Of a stretch of DNA of 38,855 nt, positions 1 through 9,613 are shown piece after piece. Every line of letters begins with the position of its first letter. The first letter of the stretch is position 1. A program made the position numbers and the translations under genes. Below the pieces are notes generated by a model that saw only the letters and a list, made by a program, of their open reading frames with translations, ran no database searches and had not been told where the DNA came from. The DNA is from Ascoidea tarda (nom. inval.) (lineage: Eukaryota; Ascomycota; Saccharomycetes; Ascoideales; Ascoideaceae): NCBI GenBank assembly GCA_030560485.1, contig JAKTTS010000088.1:1-38855 (forward strand), in the 5' to 3' direction.

Positions 1-343
1 CCAACCACCTTCAAAACTTTTATTTTTATTTATATCTTAGAAAAGTTTTGGAAATGTACATCAACAATCATAAACCCAGGCGTTGGCCAAATCAAAAGAT
101 TTCCAGCTTTCTCCTTTATTTCATCGTTGTTTCTTTCTTTCTCTTTTCCTATTGTACTTTTGCTTTGAGTGTGCTATTTCCTCTCAATTAAATATTAACA
201 TACGTTTATAGAAGAACATTAGATGCCAATAAAACAAGAACCCTGGATCGCTCCGCTTTTTGTGGGTGCTGGATGTTGCTCAATCCGGCGATGAATATAC
301 AAAAAGTGGAGCTGTTATCTCTTGTCTCTTTTCCCACCACAAG
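1..343. promoter_or_regulatory. Upstream region of YOS1
   Basis: No gene is supported here. The stretch holds the presumed YOS1 promoter and 5' UTR. A 10-bp inverted repeat (arms 12-21 and 41-50, 19-bp spacer) lies at the left edge. A pyrimidine-rich stretch spans about 107-190. There is no strong TATA box; a weak TATACAAA-like sequence lies near 297. The 3' end of an upstream neighbour may be included but I cannot show it. Confidence 0.4.
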
Positions 344-836
344 ATGTTTGGGCTAGGAGGATTGCTATATGGTATGTTTGTGTGTGCTGAACTCGTTTTG
401 GTGGGATTGTAAGCAATACTAACTCTTTATTGTTTAGTCATTGTGTTATTCATCAACTCGATCTGTGTTTTGAGCGAGGACAGGTTTCTCAACAGGAGTA
501 AGTAAGGCCTCTTTGTTTATTACAGGCTGTGTTTTGTGCTTTATTTGCTAACATCTCTTTTCACAAGTTGGATGGGGGAATAAAATAGACCAGCAGGCTT
601 TTGGGGGGCCACTGGAGGCCACGATAAAGTCTCGTTTGATCAGCTTGATCTCAGCAATCAGAACGCTTTTGAAATGTATGTGATAAATATTATTTCAATC
701 AATGACACAATTGACTTGTCATTTAATTGCATCAATGTCAAAAGAAATTATTGTGTTTTTAATACTAATACGCATTCTAGTCCCGTTAATTGTTATAAAC
801 ATAATTATCATAATTTATGAGCTACTATTGGGTTAA
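344..836 (+). CDS. YOS1: Yos1, ER-Golgi transport membrane protein; four exons
   Basis: Exons 344-371, 438-497, 568-675 and 781-836 join to 84 codons (83 residues plus TAA); S. cerevisiae Yos1 is about 85. The product starts MFGLGGLLYVIVLFINS, continues with VLSEDRFLNRIGWG and ends with YELLLG, all matching Yos1. Two hydrophobic segments (about residues 4-21 and 65-80) fit this small integral membrane protein, which acts with Yip1 and Yif1 in ER-to-Golgi traffic. All three introns are phase 1 with GT-AG ends and recognisable branch sites. As I recall, S. cerevisiae YOS1 has one intron, at the position of the second intron here. The next gene is a PTP3-like phosphatase, as in S. cerevisiae (YER074W-A/YER075C). 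Splice sites were assigned by eye from homology and consensus. Confidence 0.93.
372..437 (+). other. YOS1: YOS1 intron 1 (66 nt)
   Basis: The 5' splice site is GTATGT at 372. A perfect TACTAAC branch site lies at 417-423 and the acceptor is TTTAG ending at 437. The intron splits a Val codon after base 1. S. cerevisiae, as I recall, has no intron here. Confidence 0.92.
498..567 (+). other. YOS1: YOS1 intron 2 (70 nt)
   Basis: The 5' splice site is GTAAGT at 498, the branch site TGCTAAC at 546-552 and the acceptor CACAAG ending at 567. An earlier TTACAG near 520-525 precedes the branch site and breaks the reading frame match, so it was not used. The position corresponds to the single S. cerevisiae YOS1 intron as I remember it. 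Confidence 0.9.
676..780 (+). other. YOS1: YOS1 intron 3 (105 nt)
   Basis: The 5' splice site is GTATGT at 676, the branch site TACTAAT at 763-769 and the acceptor TTCTAG ending at 780. Splicing restores a Phe-Pro-Leu-Ile junction that matches the conserved Yos1 segment before the last membrane helix. Confidence 0.92.
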
Positions 837-2084
837 TGAATTTTTTGGCTATCTCTCTCATTTCATGTAATATCTATAATATCTATAATATCCGGTTGCT
901 ACTCAATTGTTTTCATATTTATAACCAGAAATTTAAGATTTTACAGATTCTAAACGATAAAAATTAAAAAAAATCTTTCAAATTGTAGTTATCAAATATT
1001 TAAAGTCCTTTTAAAGTACCGATAAGTTCATAAGCTCATAGCATAAGCTCATAATATTCTTATTTACTCTTGCTTCTCTTCTTTGCTGGACTGTTTAGGA
1101 TCGAGTGAGCTAATTGCGTGAAATTTGGAGATCCAATTCGTAACTATGATGTGATCGTATTTACCTTTTCTATAAAAAATTTAGTAAAGCAATCAAGAAC
1201 AAAACGATTCAACTCACTAAACTTATAATTAGTTGAACCACTTATTTTGTCTTTTAATACTGGAATTATTAATATTAATAATTATATAAGATTATATGTT
1301 CCATAATTTCACAAAAATTTAAATTAGATTTGAGAAGAAAACCGAAAAAATTAAAAAATTAAAAAAAAAGTTAAAATTTGAACACCACTTTTCTTAAAAT
1401 CTTTTGTCTTATACCTCATCTCTTTTACTTTTTTTATCTTTTTATATTTCTAATAATTTTCGATACAAATTGATACAAATTGATTCAAATTTTATCCAGC
1501 CTGACCGGATTTGTTCAAATTTCAATAACTAAGTTACCAAGTCATTAAATGATAAAGTTAAGAGCAATATTAATTTCAGTAATGTCCTCACCTAATAAAT
1601 GTACAAGATCCGAATTATTAATAAACTGAAGTTTAAATTTTAATGAATAATTAGTGTTTCTTTTTTTTGTTTTGTTTTAGATGATCGTTGAATTGAAAAC
1701 TTAATATTCTGTTTAAAAGCAATAATTGTTCAAGAAGAAAAAAAATTCTTTTAAGGATAAAAAAATGTAAGTGTCTTTTGAGCTTAAATGATTGAATAAT
1801 TTCAATAATTAAATGAATAAATTAAAATAAAAAAATTGATGTTGTAAAGTTAGAAAAGTTAGAAAAAAATATAATTTTTTCAAGGCTTAAAAATATAAAG
1901 TTATTAAAACAAGTTATTTTAAATATTTAAATTATAAATATTTAGTTATAAAATTCGAAATGAAAATAAAAAATGAGTGTAATGATTGCGTAAGATCTTA
2001 AGAATTAAAAGAAAATAAAAATGTAATTCAGTTTGGCTTGATTTGATTTGATTTATAATATAATATAATTTATTTATTTATTTA
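837..2084. other. AT-rich convergent intergenic region
   Basis: This lies between the 3' ends of YOS1 and the phosphatase gene and is strongly AT-rich with many A and T runs. A short tandem (three near-copies of ATATCTATA) lies at about 869-892. I see no open frame with family features, no tRNA boxes and no convincing splice-site set. It probably holds the 3' UTRs and poly(A) signals of both genes. Confidence 0.5.
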
Positions 2085-4874
2085 TTAATTTGAAATTGAA
2101 ACTTTTTTGGAAATGTTATCAATTTTTTTAAAATATTTTTGAAAAATCTCTAATTTTTTAGCAATATTATCGAAAATTTCCAACTTATGGCTATTTTTAT
2201 AGCTATAATAAACAATCAAAGTATCATAGATTAGTAGATATTGCTTTAATGTTTGAACCATTGAAACCCTTTGATTCCTAAATAAATCAACAATATCAAA
2301 AACTGGATCGTAATTGCTATTTGGAGGATTGTTAGCACTAATATTAGTATTGCTGATGTTAGCATTGCTGGTGATATTAGTGCCACTCTTTCTGTTGTTG
2401 GTATTGGTATTATTGTTATTATTGGTGGCAGTAGTATTGTTGTTATTAGTATTGTCGTCATTTGGATGATTTATGATATAATCAATAGTTGAATCAATTG
2501 TACAAAAAGTACCAGTTCTACCACAACCAGCAGAACAATGAACAACAATTGGAGGGTTTTCTTTTGTTAAATTTGAATAATTTCTTGTAATTAATCTTTC
2601 GAAATAGATTAAAGCTAGTAAATCATCGTATTTATCGAAAGTTCCGTAATCAGGCCAAGACTCGACGTGTAATTGTAATACTTGATGTTCAGGTGAATCG
2701 TTTAATTGAACTTCAATTCTTCTAATAATGATCGAAGAGTTTTTAATAAAATTAGTTATATCATTGTGGCCATTATCATTGTTATTTGTAATAAAATTTT
2801 CAGTAAAATTTTGATCATTGATTAAATCTGACACATTGATTTCTTCGATAAGATGGACTTTTAAAGTACCGTTATCGGAATAAGTTGCATTTTTCCAATA
2901 ATTTGCACATTTTTCTCTATTATCTTCGAATTGAGAAGTTAAGGATATAATTAAAGGTGATTTGTGGTTAATAATCATTTCCCAAAAATCAGCTATAGTA
3001 GTATTTAGAGGGCCCTGAGTGGCGATGTATTTATTTTATGAAAAAAAGGAGGATAAATAAGAGGCGTTGATATAGTCTGAATCGTTTTTCACACTTGACA
3101 ATTTGACCCTAGTATTTTCGTAAGGGATGATATCTTTATATCTATTTTTTGAGCCTAGTTCAAGACCTGAGGAGATTTGTAGACAGTCCTTGTCATTTGG
3201 GTTTTTATTGTTATTGAGAGATAAAGCGTTATTTAATCTAATTTTTTCGTTATATTCCAATTGGTCAAAGCAATTTGTTAGGTTGTTTGAAATTTGAATT
3301 GAATTTTTGGATAGTAAATTTGATAGCCAAATTGGAAAGATATTCAAGGGGATTGAATTTTTTTTGATTAAGTCGTAGTTTAGTAGTTTGAAGTAATCCG
3401 AGTTTATGTTTTGAATTGAATTTAGATCAAAGAAGCCGTTATTGCTGTTAATTGAGTTAATTTGGTTAATTTTGTTGTTGTTGATTTCATTAAATAGATT
3501 AAAATTTTGGCAAGGTTCTTCATTTTGTCTTATTTTGAAGGTTGGTTGGCAAGATGAAGGAGGTAGTTTGAAGCCGGATAGAGCAGGAGATATTTTATTT
3601 GATTTATATATGGGAGTGTTTGGAAAGGATGAGTTTTTATTTTGAACATTGCAGTTTAGATTTAGGTTTAAGTTTAGATTTAGGTTGTTACTGTTTTTGA
3701 TGTTATTGGGTTTATTTAGATTTTTGTTATTGATATTGTTGAAATTAAAAAAGTTTTTTTTTTTGTTGTTGTTTGATGGGTTGAGGTTGTGAGTGAAGTT
3801 GGTCGGGATGGAGTTTGGGTTTGATATTAGTTGGTTTAAAGGGTTTTTATCGATTAGATTTGGGAAATTTTTAGTAAAGGAGGCGAAACCACCTTGTAGT
3901 ACAAAAACCGGAGCATTCCAAGCATTATTGTTTAAGAATTTCAAAGACATGCAAGATAGAGTTAAAGAGGAAGTTAAAGGTGAGTTTTCGTTATTGTTTT
4001 TGTTATTAGTGTTGTCATTGTTTTTATTAGTCGGAGATATTATTGAGTTGGAGTCATAGAGAATTACACAGGGCAAACCAGTTGGACCTTTTGGCAATTT
4101 ACTATTTGAATTTAGTTCAATAGGGTTATTGTTGATGATATCATTATTTAAAAAATAGTCAAAGATTGATTTTTCATAATTGCCCAAGCTGTCAATAGAT
4201 CTCTTCAAGTTGAAATTTGGTCTTTTTAGTAGAGTAGTTGGCAAAGAAAAGTTTAAGGAATTTTTAATCCTTGAATTTGAATAGTCGTTAAAGGATCTTG
4301 TGTCCAATATCAATAAATTTGACAAGATTTTAAGCGAGTTTAAATCGGTGTAGATTAAGTTTTTCTGGTCCAAGTAAGTAGCTAGCTGGGAAATCGTAAT
4401 GGTTTTGGTATTTGGATGCAATTTGTACTTCAACAGGTTATTGTGGTTTTTTTGGCCGACAATATTAGTGGAGAGAGCATTGTTACTGAAGTTTGAAATA
4501 TTGCAGATGTCGTGGATGGTGTAGATGCTGTTGGTGCTGTTGTTTCTTTGCAACTGCTTCAATTTTCTTGTGGTGGTGAGAGGGTTGTTGAGATTCAAGG
4601 AAAGAGAATAGTTGTAGTTGTTCACAGGCGAGGACCTGTTGATGGTGTTAAGAGTGTGTATTTTCTTGGGAGACTCAGTGTCGGTTTGGGGGCTCTTTGG
4701 GCTGATGTTGGACAAGCTGTTTATGCTGCCGATGGAGCTGATGTTGTTGAGAGTGGCATTGGAGGAGACAGGACAGGCAGAGCTGGAGGAGGCGTTGGAG
4801 GACAAGTTCCAGTCAAAGGTCTTTTCGAAGGGCGTGGCAGTGGGAGTAGAAGTAGCAGAAGAAACAGAAATCAT
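2085..4874 (-). CDS. PTP3: Ptp2/Ptp3-type protein tyrosine phosphatase, interrupted by one in-frame TAA
   Basis: Two frame-matched open segments (4874-3036 and 3035-2085) together encode about 928 positions. The N-terminal part is Ser/Asn-rich, then carries a rhodanese/Cdc25-like region (ILDTRSFNDYSNSRIKNS) typical of the yeast MAP-kinase phosphatases Ptp2 and Ptp3. The C-terminal part is a classical PTP domain: INASYL, then KYIATQGP and DFWEM, a WPD loop (WPDYG), signature HCSAGCGRTG and Q-loop QRVSMVQT. An Asn-rich insert of about 55 residues precedes the Q-loop region. The TAA (plus-strand 3036-3038) falls between INASYL and KYIATQ, where other PTPs keep a spacer of the same length; no indel is needed. 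Ptp2/3 dephosphorylate Hog1 and Fus3 in S. cerevisiae. Neighbour YOS1 favours PTP3. The stop may be a sequencing error, an allelic null, a recent loss or a read-through site. Confidence 0.85.
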
Positions 4875-5093
4875 GGTAGAGCTTGCTCTGGTCGAGAAAC
4901 AGTGGAAGAGATTCGAGTTCGATACAAGGTCTGATACACTTGAGAAGTCGCAAAGGAGGCCTCAGGAAAAAACGTCTTATATTTCAGCTTTTCGCCCACA
5001 GCAAATTCAAACTCGACCCGAAGCGTAAGCAAATTACGTTGCCGTGCGGAGCCCGTGACCGTAAAACGTCATAGCGCAGCTACCGCATTAGTA

Positions 5094-5123
5094 TGCGTAT
5101 ATTTGAGACAGTGTGCGTATATT
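5094..5123. repeat. Direct repeat TGCGTATATT, 20-bp period
   Basis: The 10-mer TGCGTATATT occurs at 5094-5103 and again at 5114-5123, start to start exactly 20 bp, about two helical turns. It lies in the shared promoter and could be a paired factor-binding site. The binding factor is unknown. Confidence 0.5.
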
Positions 5124-5298
5124 GTGCTTTCATACGTGTAAAGCGGCAGAGGTTGCTGCAGCACGCAGAAGACTAGACTCAGGAAAAGACCGCTTTCAGA
5201 ACGTAGCCCAGGGGCTTAGGTCCGGTCTCAGCAGTGTGGATTTTGTGCTGATAAGTACAGCGTGATACGGTGCATTGCGTGCCAAGGCGTTCTGAGCG

Positions 5299-5342
5299 AG
5301 TTCCGAACTGGTTCCGAGATGATTCCGGGATGATTCCGGGCT
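5299..5342. repeat. Four tandem 11-bp units around TTCCG
   Basis: Four consecutive 11-bp units (5299-5309, 5310-5320, 5321-5331, 5332-5342) all carry TTCCG at the same place and end in T. The last two differ by one base. The period is close to one helical turn. It resembles a homotypic operator array in the divergent promoter; the TTC/GAA spacing does not fit a heat-shock element. Confidence 0.65.
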
Positions 5343-5652
5343 AGAGCTTTGAAGGTGGTTCTTTTGGAGCTTTTCACCAGCACTGCTACCAAAACTGTCG
5401 CCAGCTCCACCAGCACTCTTCTCGCCAGCACCAGCATTTCTCTCCACTGTGGCCATTCCAGCACCCTCTCTGTTGTTCCTGCCGGTCCCACGTCTGTTGT
5501 TCATGTCTCCCAGCAAGTGCCTGAAAAAGAAACACTTTGATTTAAATTTTAGCTCTTAATCCTTTGGTCTCTGGTCCAGTCTTTCGCTTTTTAACTCTTC
5601 TTTTCTCTAGCTGCTCTCAATATCGCTTTCACTCCAATTATCCTCTTTCAAT

Positions 5653-7890
5653 ATGGATCTCAAAGTTACTTCTAATTTTAAATTCCCTCCCTCTCCTTCC
5701 AATCTAAACAACGACGGCGACAACATCTCCACTACCTCTTCTTTTTTCAGAAACTCTATTTCTTCTTCCATATATGGTTCCCACAATCATTTTGATCCCA
5801 ATCTCAATAGCAATTCAGATACCAATTTGAATAACTTTGAAATGTCAAATCTAAACTCTACTGCATACACCGATAACAACACCCACAATAGTAACTATAA
5901 TGATGACGAAAACCTTTCAAACGAAAATGATTTCATGATTAACAACATTAATCACAATCATAATAATACTAACATTAATATTGGCCAAAATTCTTTTAAA
6001 AATAAAATTTCTTTCTTTTTCTATAAATTATGGTATGGCCCAGAGAATCCCGGTGATATCCCATTTAAATTCAACTCTTATTACTTGAAAAAATTGGACA
6101 ATCTTCCTTTCTACTTTTCCAACTCTTTATCCAAAAAATTCAAGATAAACTTACTACTAATCTACTTGTTTGGTTGGCTTTTGATTTTCTCTTTAATTTT
6201 GTTCCAAAATTTAATCAAATCACCATATTACTACGATAACAACGATAAAGAAAATATAATATCTTTCTCCTGCTTGAATCAAAAATCAATATGGAAGGGC
6301 AAAAACTCCTACTGTGGAATCAACGCAAACTTGTGTACTCCTTTTGATAATAGAGATATCATCTTCAAATGCCCTGCCTTATGTGATCGTTCAAGTTGGA
6401 CTTATTCATCAATCCCTGTAGCTGATCAAGATATCAAATACAGAGGCTTCTTTATAGGCGGAGGCAAACTATCCTCCCAAAATACAAATAACAACGATAA
6501 TAATAACGATAACGATAATTTATCTTTCCCTTATAGAGCAGATTCTTACCCTTGTGGTGCTGCTGTCCATGCTGGCGTCATCTCTCCCTTCTTTGGTGGT
6601 TGTGCAAAACTATCCTTTATTGGCTCTCAGCACAACTTCCCATCAACTAAAGCTGCTTTTTCTTCCGTTGACGATTCGATACCTTTCAATACCTTTTTTC
6701 CATCTTCTTACATTTTTAAAAATCTACCAGCTTTGGTCTCAGGCTGTTACGATTACAGACTATCTCTTTTATTTATAAACATCCTATTAGGTCTACCAAT
6801 TATGTTTTTTTGTAATGGTTTACTATCTTTTTGGATCATCTCTATAACTTCATTTTGGACCGTTTTATTATCATTAGATCCTCCTATAACCGTTAACCCT
6901 CAAGATTCTGACAGTCTACCTTCTCTAATCTCAATGGGCTTTCAAAGACTATTACCACTAGGTTTTGTTCTCTACACTTTATGGCACTCCTCAATATCAA
7001 AAACTCTAAACAACCAAACCTCCCCTCTAGCTAAACTGTTCATCTGGTATCCCTTGTTTTGGTTAGGCATAATGAATAACATGACCTTTGATAGACTACC
7101 TGTTGATAGATTGACAATCGATGACCTAAAACAACAACCTGGCTCAATCTTTGCTGTTGGCTCGATTTTTTTAGTCATTATAACTTGCATCTTCATCCAA
7201 GCTTACGTTCTTTGGAAATCGGGCAAATTTAGAAAATATCTATCCATTTACTTCATATTTGTAATAGCCTTGATCTTTTTAGCAAGCTTATCTGGTTTAA
7301 CTCTAAGAATTCATCACTATATACTAGGTATTCTATTGATTCCGGGCACCGCAACTAAAAATTTATCTGCAATGCTTTTTCAAGGCATTTTACTAGGTCT
7401 ATTAATATCCGGTGTAGCTCGTTGGAATTTTGCCTCAATTGTTGAAACTTCAAAGGCCCTAAGAAGACTAGATCCATCAAATATAGAAGATTTAAAACCT
7501 CCGGGCTTTATCTCCTTTGACAAAGAAACTAAAATTCTAAGTTGGCAGAACGTTACAAAACAAAGATCAAATATAATAGATGGTGAAATCGTTTCTCCTG
7601 ATGATATGCTAGACGGTTATTCTTTATTAATTAATGATATTGAGAGATATAGAGGCGCTGAAATCGCAATTGACTTCGAACAGCTTGTTACCACAAATTC
7701 TGACCTAAATCTTCTAGTTCAAAAACAGTTGGAAAAATTCACAGACGATAATGGTGATATCTCTTTGTACTTGAGAGTTGGAAAGGCTACAAAGAAAATC
7801 GATAGACTGGTTACTGGTGACTATACTAAAGCAGGGCTATTAAAATGGCCAAGTGGAAATTTTGTTCCTCCTGCAAGTGGCGTAACATAA
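5653..7890 (+). CDS. LCCL-domain multi-pass membrane protein
   Basis: The 745-residue product has a Ser/Asn-rich N-terminus (1-125) and a first membrane helix near 165-187. A Cys-containing luminal region follows, with an LCCL signature near residues 295-335 (YRADSYPCGAAVHAGVISPF, then GGCAKL). Hydrophobic segments between about 370 and 610 suggest a polytopic membrane core, with a hydrophilic C-terminus (about 620-745). An Asn/Asp-rich insert (about 278-292) interrupts the LCCL region. Fungal proteins of this architecture are known, but their function is largely unassigned; I give no role beyond membrane location. The ATG at 5653 follows a pyrimidine-rich leader, and no upstream ATG in frame was seen. 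Two in-frame CTG codons (7036 and 7807) are among the few in the window. Confidence 0.8.
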   Translation: MDLKVTSNFKFPPSPSNLNNDGDNISTTSSFFRNSISSSIYGSHNHFDPNLNSNSDTNLNNFEMSNLNSTAYTDNNTHNSNYNDDENLSNENDFMINNINHNHNNTNINIGQNSFKNKISFFFYKLWYGPENPGDIPFKFNSYYLKKLDNLPFYFSNSLSKKFKINLLLIYLFGWLLIFSLILFQNLIKSPYYYDNNDKENIISFSCLNQKSIWKGKNSYCGINANLCTPFDNRDIIFKCPALCDRSSWTYSSIPVADQDIKYRGFFIGGGKLSSQNTNNNDNNNDNDNLSFPYRADSYPCGAAVHAGVISPFFGGCAKLSFIGSQHNFPSTKAAFSSVDDSIPFNTFFPSSYIFKNLPALVSGCYDYRLSLLFINILLGLPIMFFCNGLLSFWIISITSFWTVLLSLDPPITVNPQDSDSLPSLISMGFQRLLPLGFVLYTLWHSSISKTLNNQTSPLAKLFIWYPLFWLGIMNNMTFDRLPVDRLTIDDLKQQPGSIFAVGSIFLVIITCIFIQAYVLWKSGKFRKYLSIYFIFVIALIFLASLSGLTLRIHHYILGILLIPGTATKNLSAMLFQGILLGLLISGVARWNFASIVETSKALRRLDPSNIEDLKPPGFISFDKETKILSWQNVTKQRSNIIDGEIVSPDDMLDGYSLLINDIERYRGAEIAIDFEQLVTTNSDLNLLVQKQLEKFTDDNGDISLYLRVGKATKKIDRLVTGDYTKAGLLKWPSGNFVPPASGVT

Positions 7891-8488
7891 CAGTCTTATC
7901 TTACTCTTTCTTTTCTCTTTTATTCTGATGGGGCTTTAAACGAGCTCATTCACCGCTATGAGACATTTATAGATAATTACTGCATTTCATTTCAATAGAA
8001 AATCGATAAATTAAATTTTTTCTCATCAAGAAAAAAAATAAAATCGTTTTAGGAAACATGTTAGATAATGCATTATTTGTGTTAATATGCGGGTCCTGCA
8101 TTAAACCCGTCAAGCCTTTTATTGTTTAAACTTCAACTTCAAATATAAAGAACTGTAAATGAATAATCAGTTCTATTAATTGGTTATTTTGAAACCATGT
8201 TTATATCATTTTGTATCTGATTGATTGCAATGGAGATGTCGGACAATAATATTTGATCAGAACAATTGATATAGTTCTTAATAGTGGCAATTTTTTTTGA
8301 ATTAATATCGAATCATTACTGTGGTTTTAATAAATATAACCATGTTAAGACTTTAGAGAATAATAAGGTGCAAATTAGTCTGATCGGTGGCTAAAAAAAT
8401 ATAAAAAGGCATAAATATCTAACGATTTTCATCAATCTTACAGTTTATATCCTTCAAAAATATCATTTTATCACATCGATATCTCAAA
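7891..8488 (+). promoter_or_regulatory. LCCL 3' region and ferrochelatase promoter
   Basis: No gene is seen here. A good TATA box (TATAAAAAG, 8400-8408) lies 88 bp before the ferrochelatase ATG, so transcription probably starts within the last 50 bp. A CTAAC followed by TTACAG (8419-8443) looks like an intron 3' end, but no matching upstream exon was found. Codons 8423-8488 are open and in frame with the gene but lack an ATG. Confidence 0.55.
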
Positions 8489-9613
8489 ATGACCGGCACT
8501 GCAATAGTTTTCCTCAACATGGGAGGTCCATCTGATTCAAAGGATACCTATGAATATCTCCGAAAGATTTTTTCAGATTCTGATATGATGCCAATGGGTC
8601 CCTTTCAGTCTCAGCTTGCTAAGATATTAGCAAAGATGAGAGCTCCTGGTGTGAAAAAGAAATATGATATGATTGGTGGTGGTTCACCTATATTAAAATG
8701 GTCAAATTATCAGGTAGAAAATGTTTGCAAAATTTTAGATAAAACTCATCCTTCAACTGCCCCACATTTACCTTACGTCATGTTTAGATACGCTTATCCA
8801 TTAACAGAAGACATTCTTGTTGATTTATTAGATAAGGGTGTTACTAAAGCAGTGGCATTCTCTCAGTTCCAGCAATTCTGTTATCATACCAGTGGTTCTA
8901 GTATCAACGAATTATATCGTCAATCGGTAAAATTTGATCCATACAATCAAATTTCTTGGTCATTGATTGATAGATGGCCAGCTAATATTTTGTTTTGCAA
9001 AGCTTTCGCAAACTTAATTAAAAATAAAATTTACGAGTTTTTAAATGAAGGAATAGTTAGAGACCCAAAAAATGTATTGATTGTATTCTCTGCTCACGCA
9101 ATTATCATTAATTCAGTGAATAAAGGTGATCACTATGAAGTAGAAGTTGATGCGTCAGTTCAAGGAGTAATAAAAGAATTAAAATTTTCTAATCCTTATA
9201 GGTTATGTTGGCAATCACAAGAAGGTGGACCAGCTAATCTTTGGTTAGGACCATCTACTCATAAATACATATCAACATTTGCTGAAATGTATGACGGTGT
9301 GGTTATCGTCCCAATTACATTTACTTCAGATCATATCGAAACATTGTATGAAATTGATATTCAAATAATGGATTCACTCAAACCAGAACATCGCCATAAA
9401 GTCAAAAGATGCCAATCACTAAATGGTGATAGTGTTTTCATTGAGGGTTTGGCAGAAATTGCAAAAGAGCATTTAGATGGCTTAGAATCTGGTTTAGGAT
9501 ATAAAGGAAACAGAAAAAGATATTCCAATCAATTAGAGACAGATTATAAACTATTGAGTTCAAAATCAAAGGGTATATTTGAAAAACCTCGCGAATTTTT
9601 TCCTCCATTATGA
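8489..9613 (+). CDS. HEM15: Ferrochelatase (protoheme ferro-lyase), divergent and without AUG-encoded presequence
   Basis: The enzyme inserts Fe2+ into protoporphyrin IX, the last step of heme synthesis, normally on the matrix side of the inner mitochondrial membrane. The 374 residues contain FLNMGGPS, IGGGSPILKWS, FRYAYPLTED, GSSINELYRQ, and TFTSDHIETLYEID. Likely catalytic residues H203 (in SAHA) and H282/E284 (in DHIE) are kept. Two normally near-invariant stretches differ: the usual SAHSLP reads SAHAII, and the QYP..S..T.GSS stretch reads QFQQFCYHTSGSS. The protein begins directly at the catalytic domain, whereas S. cerevisiae Hem15 has a presequence of about 31 residues. No in-frame ATG lies upstream before a TAA at 8420. 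It may be the sole HEM15 with unusual targeting or a diverged second copy. Confidence 0.9.
   Translation: MTGTAIVFLNMGGPSDSKDTYEYLRKIFSDSDMMPMGPFQSQLAKILAKMRAPGVKKKYDMIGGGSPILKWSNYQVENVCKILDKTHPSTAPHLPYVMFRYAYPLTEDILVDLLDKGVTKAVAFSQFQQFCYHTSGSSINELYRQSVKFDPYNQISWSLIDRWPANILFCKAFANLIKNKIYEFLNEGIVRDPKNVLIVFSAHAIIINSVNKGDHYEVEVDASVQGVIKELKFSNPYRLCWQSQEGGPANLWLGPSTHKYISTFAEMYDGVVIVPITFTSDHIETLYEIDIQIMDSLKPEHRHKVKRCQSLNGDSVFIEGLAEIAKEHLDGLESGLGYKGNRKRYSNQLETDYKLLSSKSKGIFEKPREFFPPL

Larger units (their letters stand above)
4875..5652. promoter_or_regulatory. GC-rich divergent promoter of the phosphatase and the LCCL gene
   Basis: This 778-bp stretch separates two divergent genes. About 4940-5540 is much richer in G and C than either gene. 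The short open frames inside show no family features and sit antisense to each other, so I treat them as chance frames of GC-rich DNA. It contains two repeat clusters listed separately. The last 100 bases before the LCCL start are pyrimidine-rich, as in yeast leaders. Confidence 0.6.

Noticed and set aside
837-2084. Point centromere or hidden small gene in the long AT-rich gap
   Set aside because: No CDEI (RTCACRTG) paired with a CDEIII-like element across AT-rich DNA, and no coding or splicing signals.
3000-3110. An intron that would remove the in-frame TAA of the phosphatase gene
   Set aside because: No GTATGT-like donor or TACTAAC-like branch site lies nearby, and using the CTCAG acceptor would delete the conserved KYIATQ segment.
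5196-5540. Open frames of 63-106 codons on both strands in the GC-rich promoter
   Set aside because: They overlap each other antisense, show no domains, and match the expected lack of stops in GC-rich DNA; the 11-bp repeats lie inside them.
8411-8443. Intron 3' end (CTAAC branch, TTACAG acceptor) before ferrochelatase
   Set aside because: A strong TATA box sits at 8400-8408, and I found no upstream ATG exon with a donor in the right phase. Upstream ATGs (for example 8342) stop within a few codons.
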